A stretch of 64,000 nucleotides of DNA from Haberlea rhodopensis (GCA_907163345.1 CAJQUN010001192.1:29685-93684), one strand, 5' to 3'. Shown: positions 31,765 through 42,097, counted from the stretch's first letter. Made by a program: numbers and translations. The notes: a model not told the origin generated them from the letters alone.

Positions 31765-32125
31765 GAGAGGCAGAAAGTTGAAAAATATGATGATGTTTTA
31801 TTTTGTTAAGTTTATGATGTAAGATGGTTTTGAGGCATCTAATATGGTATTATGTGGTCTTGTAGAACCATCCCAGGTACCAGCACCATCAAGGAGATAA
31901 AGTCTGTTGACTCCTCCTCCTTTTGAAAAGGTACGTAAGAAGCGTACGGGCATCGGACGGTAACACACATCTCTATACTACGACTATGCTTTTATTGCAT
32001 GAGTATTCACGATGAAATGACGGTGTTTATACGATGTTTACACGATGATGTTTATATGATGTTTATACGATGAAGTTCATATGATGTTTATTGTTTATAC
32101 GATGCTTATATGATGACATTTATGT

Positions 32126-32341
32126 GATGTATTGTGGTAAGATGCCACGGGGTAAGATGCCCCACATGGTAAGAGGCCATGCGATGTATTGTGGTAAGAT
32201 GCCATGGGGTAAGATGCCCCACATGGTAAGAGGCCATGCGATGTATTGTGGTAAGATGCCACGGGGTAAGATGCCCCATATGGTAAGAGGCCATACGATG
32301 ATGTTGTGGTAAGATGCCACGGGGGTAAGATGCCCCATATG
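32126..32341 (+). repeat. 57-bp tandem array in CHR3 5' LTR
   Basis: Three full units start at 32126, 32183 and 32240, with a partial unit at 32297. Each contains GGTAAGATGCCACGGGG and GGTAAGAGGCCAT, so it also has a shorter inner repeat. Copies are almost identical. The 3' LTR copy is 39008-39223. The long open frames on both strands here come from the repeat. Confidence 0.95.
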
Positions 32342-32762
32342 CATGATTCTAAATCAGGGACAACAATAAGAAGTGAATGTATAACCAGCATATTACTTAA
32401 CCAATGTTTCATGCATTTACTATGATGTTTATAATGTTAAGTAAGATTATATATGCTCATGATGTGTTGTCCCTGTAGGTACACTTTTGGACGAAAGGAC
32501 TAAGGGTCGGGTTGAGGCAGTGAGCTACTAGGGACACAGGAATGCATAGGATTCAAGTTATGATTAGTATCTACTCTAGGAGTAGTGTAAATCTAAATGA
32601 CATTATTTTGGAATATAATGAATTATTTTTGAAGTTTTGTATTTTTGGCCTGTAATCCTGTTAGCTCGTGTAACAACAAAAACCTTAAGATGTTACCTTA
32701 ATGCATGATTAGTCCTTCTTATGTCTATTAATCACTGTTAAGGTGGGAAGACCCCACATTAG

Positions 32763-32774
32763 TGGTATCAGAGC
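32763..32774 (+). promoter_or_regulatory. Primer-binding site of CHR3 (tRNA-iMet)
   Basis: TGGTATCAGAGC lies 4 nt after the 5' LTR, with the same spacing as in CHR2. Confidence 0.92.
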
Positions 32775-32956
32775 AGTGGTTAGATAACTCGGGAATGAGC
32801 GAAGGGTAGCCTTAGCAATAAGTTAGCTAGGTGCTTACTATTGAACATGTTTTATGTGTATTTTGCATATGAAGTTTCTATGTTATGCTAACATGTTTAA
32901 TTATCTAACGATGTACTTTATGGAACTGCTTTTGGTGTTGTTATTAACGTTGCAGC

Positions 32957-33853
32957 ATGGCAGCAAATATAGAAGTGGGTGACGCCATTAGTGTAAATGC
33001 AAGCGCTGGGCGTACAAACCCATTGCCACCACCAGCTTTGGGAGAGGAACCCTCTGAACAGCAGTTGCTACCTGGGGAATTGAGCTTATCTCAGTTTATG
33101 ATGTATCGACCTCCGATGTTCGAGGGAACTGAATCAGGAGAGAAAGCTGAGGAATGGTTAGAGAGGATTGAACAGATATTTGTGGCAGCGCCTTGTGCAA
33201 AGACGGCCTGGATCCGATTAGCAGAATTTCAGCTGTCCAAGAAGGCATTGATGTGGTGGAAAACCACAGTGATTGAGCAAGAGGCTCTGGGACAGGAAGT
33301 AAATTGGAAGATGTTCCGAACGCGGTTTTTGAACCGCTATTTCTCAGCCGCTGCAAGACAGGCCAAGGAGGATGAGTTTACCAGTTTAAGACAAGGTACC
33401 ATGCCTGTATCTGACTATGCTTTGCATTACTGTTCCTTACTACGATATGTGCCACACATTGCTGCAAGCACTCAAGCGAAGATGCGGAATTTCATGAAGG
33501 GCTTGAGGCCTGAACTGTATGACAGGGTGATCACTTATGGTCCTGCTTGTTTTGATGATGCACTCTCACGAGCTGAGCTAGCTGAACTGGGAGTCGGTGC
33601 ATATCCTGATGCTGTGCCACCTCCGGCACCCCCTCAGAGATCCACTTCTGACAATTTGAAGCCCAGAGGTGATCAGTTTAAGCCTAGGGGGAACACTTCG
33701 GCATCGAGATTCAGTGGCAAGAGGCCCGAGAATCGATGGAAAAGGAAGGTAGGAATGATGCTCCATCTGGGAGAGGACAGTCTCAGGGAGACAGATCTGG
33801 AAGAGTTCAGTGCACTCTTTGTGGGCAACCACATTTGGCAAAAGACTGCGTAG
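32957..33853 (+). CDS. CHR3 gag
   Basis: The ATG at 32957 follows the primer-binding site by 182 nt. The capsid block WLERIEQIFVAAPCAKTAW lies near residues 69-87 and resembles CHR2 gag. The authentic frame leaves this ORF at about 33740-33760, because the downstream frame carries the zinc knuckles. The last ~35 residues of the listed ORF are therefore off-frame. The shift is a single base and could be a real defect or a sequencing error. Confidence 0.9.
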   Translation: MAANIEVGDAISVNASAGRTNPLPPPALGEEPSEQQLLPGELSLSQFMMYRPPMFEGTESGEKAEEWLERIEQIFVAAPCAKTAWIRLAEFQLSKKALMWWKTTVIEQEALGQEVNWKMFRTRFLNRYFSAAARQAKEDEFTSLRQGTMPVSDYALHYCSLLRYVPHIAASTQAKMRNFMKGLRPELYDRVITYGPACFDDALSRAELAELGVGAYPDAVPPPAPPQRSTSDNLKPRGDQFKPRGNTSASRFSGKRPENRWKRKVGMMLHLGEDSLRETDLEEFSALFVGNHIWQKTA

Positions 33854-34845
33854 GATGCTATGTCTGTGGCGACAGAGGCCACTTTGCTCGGCAGTGTCCC
33901 AACAGGGGAAGACAGCAGAACTCTACGGGGAGACCTGCGGACAGAACGACACAACACCGGCCACCTTTTGTGCCAAGACAGTATGGAGGTCAGCCCACGG
34001 GGCCACCTCAGGGACAGGTGTATGCTTTGACGAGGGAGCAGGCTACGGCGGCCCCGGAGGAAGTTATAGCGGGTACGTGTCTTTTATTTACGCACCCTGC
34101 TCTTATATTGATAGACACAGGTGCGTCACACTCCTTTGTGTCGACGAGTTTTGTTGAAAGGCACCACATATGCACTTCTCCGTCCCCCATGCCTCTTATG
34201 GTCTCGACCCCCGCTGGAAGAAGTTTGACTACGGATCAGATTGTTTATGATGGCCTCATTTATTTTGAGGATAATGAGTTAAGATCAGATTTGATTGTGT
34301 TGGGAATGACAGACTTCGATTGCATTGTAGGCATCGATGTTCTGAACAAGTATCAGGCAGTGGTAAACTGCAGGCAAAGGACTGTCCGATTTAGATCTGT
34401 ATTGGGAGTCCAATGGACATTCTATGGGGATGGTTCCCGTCCGAAGATTCCATTAATATCTGTTGTCAAGATGACACAGCTATTGGAACGAGGTCATGCG
34501 GGATATCTTATCTATGCTGTTGACATGACGGATAAGAGGGAGGAATTAAAGGTTGAGGATGTGCCCGTAGTGGCGGAGTTTCCTGATGTCTTTCCGGAGG
34601 AGATTCCCGGATTCCCACCGACGAGAGAGGTCGAGTTTGGGATTGCGCTACTACCAGGGACGTCTGCAATTTCTCGTGCCCCGTATAGGATGGCACCAGC
34701 AGAGTTAAGGGAGTTAAAGATACAGTTGCAGGAACTCCTTGATAAAGGCTACATACGCCCTAGCGTATCGCCATGGGTGCGCCTGTCTTATTTGTTAAGA
34801 AGAAAGATGGATCGATGCGTCTATGCATTGACTACAGGCAGTTGA
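33736..34845 (+). CDS. CHR3 nucleocapsid, protease and start of RT
   Basis: Continues gag in frame 1. Zinc knuckles are CTLCGQPHLAKDC at residues 26-38 (CX2CX3HX4C) and CYVCGDRGHFARQC at 41-54. Retropepsin LIDTGASHSF has its catalytic Asp at 127. The FDCIVGIDVLNKYQ block and the start of RT (KGYIRPSVSPW) follow. At the W of SPW the frame shifts by one base, in a run of G that is one shorter than in CHR2; residues after it are off-frame. The protease would process Gag-Pol. Confidence 0.92.
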   Translation: MEKEGRNDAPSGRGQSQGDRSGRVQCTLCGQPHLAKDCVGCYVCGDRGHFARQCPNRGRQQNSTGRPADRTTQHRPPFVPRQYGGQPTGPPQGQVYALTREQATAAPEEVIAGTCLLFTHPALILIDTGASHSFVSTSFVERHHICTSPSPMPLMVSTPAGRSLTTDQIVYDGLIYFEDNELRSDLIVLGMTDFDCIVGIDVLNKYQAVVNCRQRTVRFRSVLGVQWTFYGDGSRPKIPLISVVKMTQLLERGHAGYLIYAVDMTDKREELKVEDVPVVAEFPDVFPEEIPGFPPTREVEFGIALLPGTSAISRAPYRMAPAELRELKIQLQELLDKGYIRPSVSPWVRLSYLLRRKMDRCVYALTTGS

Positions 34846-37469
34846 ACAAAGCTACAGTAAAGAACAAGTATCCACTTCCGAGGATCGATGACTTGTTCGA
34901 TCAGTCGCAGGGTACGAGGCTCTATAGTAAGATTGATCTGAGGTCGGGGTACCATCAGATTCGAGTAAAAGAAGATGATGTTCAGAAGACGGCTTTCAGG
35001 ACTAGATATGGGCACTATGAATTCCTGGTCATGCCTTTTGGGGTGACGAATGCCCCAGCTGTCTTCATGAGTTTGATGAACAGGGTGTTCCAGCCGTATT
35101 TGGATCAGTTCGTCATAGTCTTCATTGACGACATACTTATCTACTCTCGGACGGAAGAAGAGCACGTAAGACACTTGAGGATAGTGCTTCAGATCCTTAG
35201 GGATCATCAGCTGTATGCGAAGCTTAGTAAGTGCGAGTTCTGGTTGGACAGCGTAGTATTTTTAGGCCATGTCATATCTAGCCACGGGATATCTGTGGAT
35301 CCAAGGAAGATTGAAGCTGTGATGGAGTGGGCTGCACCCACTTCTGTACCTGAGATAAGGAGTTTTCTCGGTTTGGCAGGATATTACCGACGTTTCGTCG
35401 AGGGTTTTTCGAAGATTGCCAAACCCCTGACGCAGCTGACTCAGAAAGGAGTCCCCTTCTTTTGGTCCGAAGCTTGTGAGGAAAGCTTCCAAGAGCTGAA
35501 GCGTCGTTTGACTACAGCGCCTGTGCTGGTGATTCCGTCTGAGAATAAGAGGTTCGCCTTGTATACGGATGCGTCATTACAGGGCTTGGGCTGTGTGTTG
35601 ATGCAAGATAAGCATGTGGTGGCTTATGCATCGAGGCAGCTGAAGCCACACGAGGCTAAGTATCCAGTGCATGATTTAGAATTGGCGGCCATCATATTCG
35701 CCTTGAAGATTTGGAGGCATTACTTGTATGGCACGTCTTTCACTATATATACGGACCATAAGAGCCTGAAGTTCTTATTCACTCAGGCAGAGTTGAATAT
35801 GAGGCAAAGAAGATGGATGGATTTGCTCAAAGATTATGATTGTGAAATTGAGTACCATCCAGGTAAAGCAAACTTGATAGCAGACGCCTTAAGTCGGAAG
35901 GTGAAGAGTACTGCAGAGGATGTTATGTGTTTGTCAGCCTTGATGACGTCTTATTGCCAACTGGGCTATGATTTCGATGTAGACACGTCGCCTGTGCGAG
36001 TGTCGACCCTATTGGTGGAGCCAGACATATTTGAGGCGATCAGGAAGGCCCAGAAGTCGGATAGTGAGGTTCAGAGGTGGACATCATTGGTACTTCAAGG
36101 CCAACCATCCAAGTTTAGAGTGGCTGAGGATGATTCCTTGAGACTGGGCAACCGATGGGTAGTCCCAGATACACCAGAACTGCGTAGAGGAATATTGGAG
36201 CGAGCTCACAGTAGTCGATTCAGTATCCACCCAGGGGGAAAGAAGATGTACAAAGATCTATGCGATCAATTCTGGTGGAGACGCATGAAGCGTGAGGTAA
36301 TCATTTTCGTTAAAAGATGTTTGATCTGCCAACAGGTAAAGGCAGAGAGGCAGAGGCCTGGTGGTGAGCTGAAAAGCTTAGAGGTGCCTGAATGGAAGTG
36401 GGAGCATATATATATGGACTTTGTGACCCACTTACCTAGGACGGCCTCAGGATTTGATGCGATCTGGGTGATCGTGGATAGGCTGACGAAGACGGCTCAT
36501 TTCATCCCTTACAGTATGTCATATACATACTTGAAGATGGCCCAGATGTATATACGGGATGTGGTGAGGTTGCATGGTATTCCAGTCTCGATAGTGTCTG
36601 ACAGGGACCCGAGGTTCACTTCACATTTCTGGGAGGGTCTCCAGACAGCTTTGGGCACAGAGGTGAGACTGAGTACGGCCTATCACCCCCAGACAGACGG
36701 ACAAACAGAGCGTACCATTCAGACGCTCGAAGACATGTTGAGGGCATGTATTTTGGAGTTTGATACTCCGTGGCAGGATTCAGTGCCGCTGGTGGAGTTC
36801 TCCTATAACAACAGTTATCAAGCGAGCATTCAAATAGCCCCTTTTGAAGCTCTGTATGGACGACGATGTAGATCACCGCTGTATTGGGAGGACTTGACTA
36901 GAAAAGCGGTCGGAGGACCGGATATGATCAAGGATATGGAAGGTAAGATTAAGATGATACGCCAAAAGATGAAAGCGGCCCAAGATAGGCAAGCGGCCTA
37001 TGCCAATAAGCGGCGACGACCGCTAGAATTCCAGTTAGGAGACAGGGTCTTCTTAAAGATCTCGCCCTTCAGGGGTGTGGTTCGTTTTGGGATGCGGGGA
37101 AAGTTATCTCCGAGGTATGTTGGGCCATATGAAGTTTTACAGCGTATCGGTACATTAGCTTATCGTTTGGCTCTACCGCCGTCTTTATCTGGCATACACA
37201 ATGTTTTCCATGTCTCTATGTTAAGGAAGTATGAGCCAGACCCGTCTCATGTCTTACAGCCTACGGAAGTACAGTTAGACTCAGATGTGTCCTACGTTGA
37301 ACGACCTATCAGAATCTGGATCGAGAGGATCGCAGACTACGAAGCAAAGTTATACCGATGGTCAAAGTTCAGTGGGATCGTCGGGGCGTCGAGGAGGCTA
37401 CGTGGGAGACGGAACGGCATATGGTGCAGCACTATCCGGAACTATTCTCTGGTATGTTTTTATGTTTAG
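34773..37469 (+). CDS. CHR3 RT, RNase H and integrase
   Basis: An 898-codon frame. RT catalytic residues are D55 (SKIDLRSGY) and FIDD at 117-120. RNase H acidic residues are D266, E303, D328 and D371. The integrase zinc region is H479, H486, C516 and C519, and the core is D549, D610 and E646 (35 residues between the last two). All these residues are intact. The frame begins at the one-base shift near 34775, so the ATG at 34773 is not a natural start. Near 37313 another one-base loss moves the integrase end off-frame. Confidence 0.95.
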   Translation: MGAPVLFVKKKDGSMRLCIDYRQLNKATVKNKYPLPRIDDLFDQSQGTRLYSKIDLRSGYHQIRVKEDDVQKTAFRTRYGHYEFLVMPFGVTNAPAVFMSLMNRVFQPYLDQFVIVFIDDILIYSRTEEEHVRHLRIVLQILRDHQLYAKLSKCEFWLDSVVFLGHVISSHGISVDPRKIEAVMEWAAPTSVPEIRSFLGLAGYYRRFVEGFSKIAKPLTQLTQKGVPFFWSEACEESFQELKRRLTTAPVLVIPSENKRFALYTDASLQGLGCVLMQDKHVVAYASRQLKPHEAKYPVHDLELAAIIFALKIWRHYLYGTSFTIYTDHKSLKFLFTQAELNMRQRRWMDLLKDYDCEIEYHPGKANLIADALSRKVKSTAEDVMCLSALMTSYCQLGYDFDVDTSPVRVSTLLVEPDIFEAIRKAQKSDSEVQRWTSLVLQGQPSKFRVAEDDSLRLGNRWVVPDTPELRRGILERAHSSRFSIHPGGKKMYKDLCDQFWWRRMKREVIIFVKRCLICQQVKAERQRPGGELKSLEVPEWKWEHIYMDFVTHLPRTASGFDAIWVIVDRLTKTAHFIPYSMSYTYLKMAQMYIRDVVRLHGIPVSIVSDRDPRFTSHFWEGLQTALGTEVRLSTAYHPQTDGQTERTIQTLEDMLRACILEFDTPWQDSVPLVEFSYNNSYQASIQIAPFEALYGRRCRSPLYWEDLTRKAVGGPDMIKDMEGKIKMIRQKMKAAQDRQAAYANKRRRPLEFQLGDRVFLKISPFRGVVRFGMRGKLSPRYVGPYEVLQRIGTLAYRLALPPSLSGIHNVFHVSMLRKYEPDPSHVLQPTEVQLDSDVSYVERPIRIWIERIADYEAKLYRWSKFSGIVGASRRLRGRRNGIWCSTIRNYSLVCFYV

Positions 37470-37471
37470 TT
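37285..37471 (+). pseudogene. CHR3 chromodomain-like tail, off-frame
   Basis: In frame 1, after the frame change near 37313, translation gives a tail like that of CHR2, with VQWDRRGVEEATWETE near 37369-37415 followed by a PELFSG-type end. The ORF in the previous frame reads through this stretch as nonsense. A chromodomain-like tail is the defining feature of chromoviruses. Only one base separates it from the rest of pol. Confidence 0.85.
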
Positions 37472-37489
37472 TCGATATGATGATGCATG

Positions 37490-37527
37490 TGGATTTCGAG
37501 GACGAAATCTTATAAGTAGGGGAGTAA
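37490..37527 (+). promoter_or_regulatory. CHR3 3' tail block and polypurine tract
   Basis: TTTCGAGGACGAAATCTTAT is followed by AAGTAGGGGAGTAA directly before TGTAATACCC at 37528. Confidence 0.85.
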
Positions 37528-39640
37528 TGTAATACCCCCGAAATGTGATATGATTATGTTCTACGATGATAAATTATGATGTGTTTAAGGGTTGTGGTGT
37601 ATTTAAATTGGGGGCCACGATTTATGTTATGATGATATGATGTGGGGAGCATGATGGGTATTTTAAGGGATGTATTAATTAAATGAAGTTAGAAAATATC
37701 GAGTGAGGATATTTTAATACATCGTACTAAATACCGGGACACAATTAAACACCACCCCCCACCCACTTGGTCACCACCCTCCCCCAATTGCACCCTACAC
37801 CCCCACTTGTCAAAGCCCATGCCTCCCACTTGGTCATGCCCATGCTTCCACTTTGCAGCCAAATCATCTCCTTCTCTCCTCCTCTCTTTCTCTCCCAAAA
37901 TCGTGCCTGTAAGCTGCTGGGGAAGGGAAGAAAAGCTTGGTAAGAAGGTGTTCAAATCCTTGCAAAAAGAGGAGCAAAAGAGAGGGGTAAGTGGGTACCC
38001 TGTTTTTCTGGGTTTGTGTTTGGGCTTGGGTTTGGTGGGTTGATTTTAAAGCATGTTAAGTATAGGTTTGGGTGGAACCTTGGTAGAGATGCTTACAAGG
38101 TAGTTTTATGTAACTACTAGCATGGATGTTTGAGCATTTACATGTCTTATGTGATAGATTTCTAGTTATGAAACTAGATGCTCGAAAATCTGGGCAAAGG
38201 GATACATGCTCTGTTTTTGTAAAAGTTGGTTAAGGATGAAGATTATGACGATGTTATGATGCATGTTAGCTTAAGTTTCGTTAAACCTTTGATTTAAGGG
38301 CTTACACGGATATTTTATGAAGTTCTTCACATGTTTGTTTCAGCATGAAAGATGTGCTATGTAGTAGAAAAGATGGTGTGAAATGTAGTGCTCAAAAATC
38401 TGGGGAAAAATCCCGATTTTCAGAGCTCTCGATCGATCGAGATTTAGTTCCGATCGATCGAGCGAGACAGAAGGTCTAAGCATGTTTTCAAAATTTTGGT
38501 GCCGATCGATCGAAGGATTTCTCGATCGATCGGTGAAGCTCCTCGATCGATCGGTAAAATGTTCGATCGATCGAGCGAGGCAGGAAGCTAAGGCACTTTT
38601 TGTGCACAGTGTCTCGATCGATCAAGACATAGGGCCGATCGATCGAGAGAGGCAGAAAGTTGAAAAATATGATGATGTTTTATTTTGTTAAGTTTATGAT
38701 GTAAGATGGTTTTGAGGCATCTAATATGGTATTATGTGGTCTTGTAGAACCATCCCAGGTACCAGCACCATCAAGGAGATAAAGTCTGTTGACTCCTCCT
38801 CCTTTTGAAAAGGTACGTAAGAAGCGTACGGGCATCGGACGGTAACACACATCTCTATACTACGACTATGCTTTTATTGCATGAGTATTCACGATGAAAT
38901 GACGGTGTTTATACGATGTTTACACGATGATGTTTATATGATGTTTATACGATGAAGTTCATATGATGTTTATTGTTTATATGATGCTTATATGATGACA
39001 TTTATGTGATGTATTGTGGTAAGATGCCACGGGGTAAGATGCCCCACATGGTAAGAGGCCATGCGATGTATTGTGGTAAGATGCCACGGGGTAAGATGCC
39101 CCACATGGTAAGAGGCCATGCGATGTATTGTGGTAAGATGCCACGGGGTAAGATGCCCCATATGGTAAGAGGCCATACGATGATGTTGTGGTAAGATGCC
39201 ACGGGGGTAAGATGCCCCATATGCATGATTCTAAATCAGGGACAACAATAAGAAGTGAATGTATAACCAGCATATTACTTAACCAATGTTTCATGCATTT
39301 ACTATGATGTTTATAATGTTAAGTAAGATTATATATGCTCATGATGTGTTGTCCCTGTAGGTACACTTTTGGACGAAAGGACTAAGGGTCGGGTTGAGGC
39401 AGTGAGCTACTAGGGACACAGGAATGCATAGGATTCAAGTTATGATTAGTATCTACTCTAGGAGTAGTGTAAATCTAAATGACATTCTTTTGGAATGTAA
39501 TGAATTATTTTTGAAGTTTTGTATTTTTGGCCTGTAATCCTGTTAGCTCGTGTAACAACCAAAACCTTAAGATGTTACCTTAATGCATGATTAGTCCTTC
39601 TTATGTCTATTAATCACTGTTAAGGTGGGAAGACCCCACA
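37528..39640 (+). mobile_element. CHR3 3' LTR
   Basis: It is 2113 bp long, against 2078 bp for the 5' copy. It has about 35 bp between CTTACAC and GCATGAAAG (about 38309-38343) that the 5' LTR lacks. Otherwise it differs by scattered single changes. It contains the palindromes, splice-like sites and 57-bp array (39008-39223). Confidence 0.95.
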
Positions 39641-41067
39641 GTTTCACTTGGTAATCAAGTTAGGAGGCTAAGTGAAGTGATTTCATCTTTTCTTGGTAAG
39701 AATTGTATAGCATATGATGCATATGAAATGAGTTGGTGGAAACTTGAAGCATGTGATTAATATGTTGTATGATTTGAATTGAAACTTGTTATCATGCAAA
39801 TAAATGAGTTGTATGATGAAAGAAACATGCTTATATGTTACTAGTGATTGCATGAAACCTGTTGAGATTGTTGAAAGTGAGGTGTAGGAGAAACACCAAG
39901 AAAAGAAGTAGGAAATCGCCATGGTTTTTTTGAAAACAGAGGAGGCGATCGATCGCTGTGTTTTAGGCAATCGATCGCCTATGGCTAAACATGAGAGTGG
40001 CGGTGCATTGAGCGATCGATCGCTTCATGTGGCAATCGATCGCCTTGAGGCAGTATGTTTTCCAAAGGGGAGGCGACCGATCGCGTGAAATTAAGAGATC
40101 GATCGCCTAGGACCAAACTTTAGGAGATCGATCGCCTCAAACATGAGATCGATCGCCAGGGTCCAGAATTGGAAAAATGACTTTTTTGTAGAATTTGATT
40201 TTAATGCCTATGATAACATGTTATATTGTTGGCATTGTTGTAGCATCATCTCAGGGGACAGGGCAAAGAGGCAATTAGCTATCAACGCCTGATTTATCGC
40301 TTTTGTGTCGCAATACAGGTACGTGTTGACGTACGGAGTATAGATATGATGCTATGATGATGTTATGGTTTTGATATCATCTGATTTATGTTATCTTGTG
40401 TCATATGATTGGTAGTTCATATGCATGTTCATACATGGATGTCATATGATTGGGATGGATGCCTTGATAGATATGTGTATATGCTTTGGTGAGATCATTG
40501 CCTCGATAGATATGCCTGGTGTGGTATATGCTTTGGCTGGGATCGTTGCCACGATAGATATACTACATATGCTTTGGCTTGAGAGATATACACTTGGTGT
40601 GGGTATATGCTCTGGCTATTATCACAGATGAGCATGGTACTATGATATGTGCTGCTAATATGAAGATGTGATGTGGTTTCACTGACATATTGAGCTGAAT
40701 AGGCATATCATATGGGGCTCGTGATAATAGGGTACTTGTTGAGACATGTCATGACATAGTGCATTTGTGGATGCATGATACAGATCATTCACATTAGATG
40801 ATTTATTTGTGCTTTATCATGGAGATTGATATTGTGGTTTGATATTGCACTAAGATATTTGTTATCTATACTCATTGTGTGAATGTTTCTGTAGGGACTC
40901 ATAGACGTGGGGAGCGTGAGTCATGATTTCCGCTGCGAGGGGAACCACTGCCTAGGAGTTCTTTTGGATTAGGTTGTTTATGTACGTGTTATGGTACATT
41001 ACTTAATTCAGACTCACATATGTATGTTTAATGGATACATAATGGATTAAGTAAAGAGGACCCCACA
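39641..41067 (+). mobile_element. CHR2 3' LTR, second part
   Basis: It resumes at GTTTCACTTGG and matches the 5' LTR from 23872 to 25352. It has a 15-bp insertion near 40582 and lacks about 73 bp relative to 25211-25283. It ends GACCCCACA at 41067, followed by the TCTTC duplication. Confidence 0.93.
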
Positions 41068-42097
41068 TCTTCATTCAATAAGCCCTCAAGATTGGCAAGA
41101 TTGTAGCAGTGTAAGCTCGTCGCTCCAACAACATTCTTGAATTGATAAGCATGAGGAAGGATTCTTGACTTGGCTTCAAATCTTGGAAGATGTAGTGCGG
41201 TGAAGTTGGCATCGATGGAAAATATGGATCCACATATGGCATAGAACATGTCTCCATCGATGGGCTCAAATCGGAATCTTCGATTGTTTCTTCCTTCTCC
41301 AACATCACATTCGACTCATCTTCATATGGGAACTCCTCGGATAACATCTCTGAAGTAAGCTCAATCTCTTGAAGAGGCTCAAGTTCCCTCGACTCTTCCA
41401 CACTAGTAGGATCACTCCCCCAAACTTGGTTGGTTGAGTGATCATCATCGTATAACCAAACTCGATTCGTCGCCTCTTGATTTGTAGCCCTCATCTCTTC
41501 CTCTTGGCAGCTAGTTGAAATTGTTTCCATGAGGACCGCCATTTGCTGCTCCAGGTGACGCATAGAGTTGGTTTGGCACTCCAAACTGTTCTCGGTTGAT
41601 GCGAAGAATCTTACTAAGGTATCCTCTAACTGAGTTGTGACATCTGCAGAACTATCTCTCCTCTCTTCGCGATGTTCAAATGGTTGTGGCGTATCAATAG
41701 GGTAGTGAAGCTCCGGTGGGTATTGGTGACTCCAACCTTGTAGTGAAGGATCACAATGCCAGTGATGATCGAAGTCCGCCATATCATTGAACAGGTGCAC
41801 CACACTGTTCTCATCTCTATCAACCAGGGGACTCCCAGTCACCAGTGCTCCGCTCAATACCCATTCTCGTGTCTGTGCATCCAACCCGTTGAAGAAATAT
41901 TGCAAGAGAGTATAGTTCGAAAAGTTGTGATACCGGAATGTGTTGGCCAATTCATTGAATCTCTCCCAAACAGCGTAGAACGGCTCGGAACGTTGTTGGG
42001 CAAAGCTTGTGAAGGCTTGTTGATGTAGCATCTCCAAGTACCTCACAAGACAAACAAAACAAAAACAAAATAAATATATATAATTTTTTTTTTTCAA
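41068..42097 (-). CDS. NA1 gag-like ORF
   Basis: A 340-codon minus-strand frame (stop 41075-41077). Near its start is a block that recalls Athila/Tat gag: SEPFYAVWERFNELANTFRY, then LLQYFFNGLD. The rest is glutamate-rich with no zinc knuckle, protease or RT motif. The first residues before the gag block lie in T-rich leader sequence and the true start is unclear. Near its 3' end a different frame (41028-41249) reads more protein-like and continues across the CHR2 insertion into 23388 and below, so a frame change near 41240 is likely. It may help package NA1 RNA into particles made by autonomous relatives. Confidence 0.75.

Larger units (their letters stand above)
31139..32478 (+). other. Intron-like layout in CHR3 LTR
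   Basis: Interval 1 (31139-31865, 727 nt) has a GTAAGT donor and a T-rich run before TTGTAG. Mini-exon 31866-31930 begins AACCATCCCAG, as in SOLO1. Interval 2 (31931-32478, 548 nt) has a GTACGTAAG donor. Interval 1 contains every palindrome and interval 2 the whole 57-bp array. The motif order is seen directly; splicing is inferred. Confidence 0.5.
30681..32758 (+). mobile_element. CHR3 5' LTR
   Basis: It begins TGTAATACCCCCGAAATG and ends GGGAAGACCCCACA. The inner order is: pyrimidine-rich stretch (30900-31060), donor GAGGG|GTAAGT (GT at 31139), palindromes (31546-31764), acceptor TCTTGTAG (AG at 31864-31865), a 65-nt mini-exon, donor AAAAG|GTACGTAAG (GT at 31931), the 57-bp array, and acceptor CCCTGTAG (AG at 32477-32478). 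No strong TATA box is visible; TAGAAAATAT at 30842 sits where CHR5 has TATAAAAT. Confidence 0.94.
30681..39640 (+). mobile_element. CHR3: near-intact chromovirus, innermost layer
   Basis: An 8.96-kb element with LTRs 30681-32758 and 37528-39640. It is flanked by GTTTC (30676-30680 and 39641-39645) and inserted in the 3' LTR of CHR2. By eye its LTRs differ by about ten substitutions in 2.08 kb plus small indels, so it is the youngest layer. All domains of a chromovirus are present. The coding defects I can see are three one-base frame changes, with no in-frame stop codon. Confidence 0.96.
23389..41067 (+). mobile_element. CHR2: young chromovirus inserted in NA1
   Basis: The 5' LTR is 23389-25352; the 3' LTR is 30193-30680 plus 39641-41067, split by CHR3. 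TCTTC flanks it at 23384-23388 and 41068-41072. Aligned by eye, the two LTRs differ by roughly 11 substitutions over about 1.9 kb and by two larger indels. The gag-pol frame has two stops and one frame change. The element is complete in structure but coding-defective. Confidence 0.95.

Noticed and set aside
32091..32412. Long overlapping ORFs on both strands over the 57-bp array
   Set aside because: 57 is a multiple of three, so an array without stops stays open in several frames. No start context or family similarity is seen.
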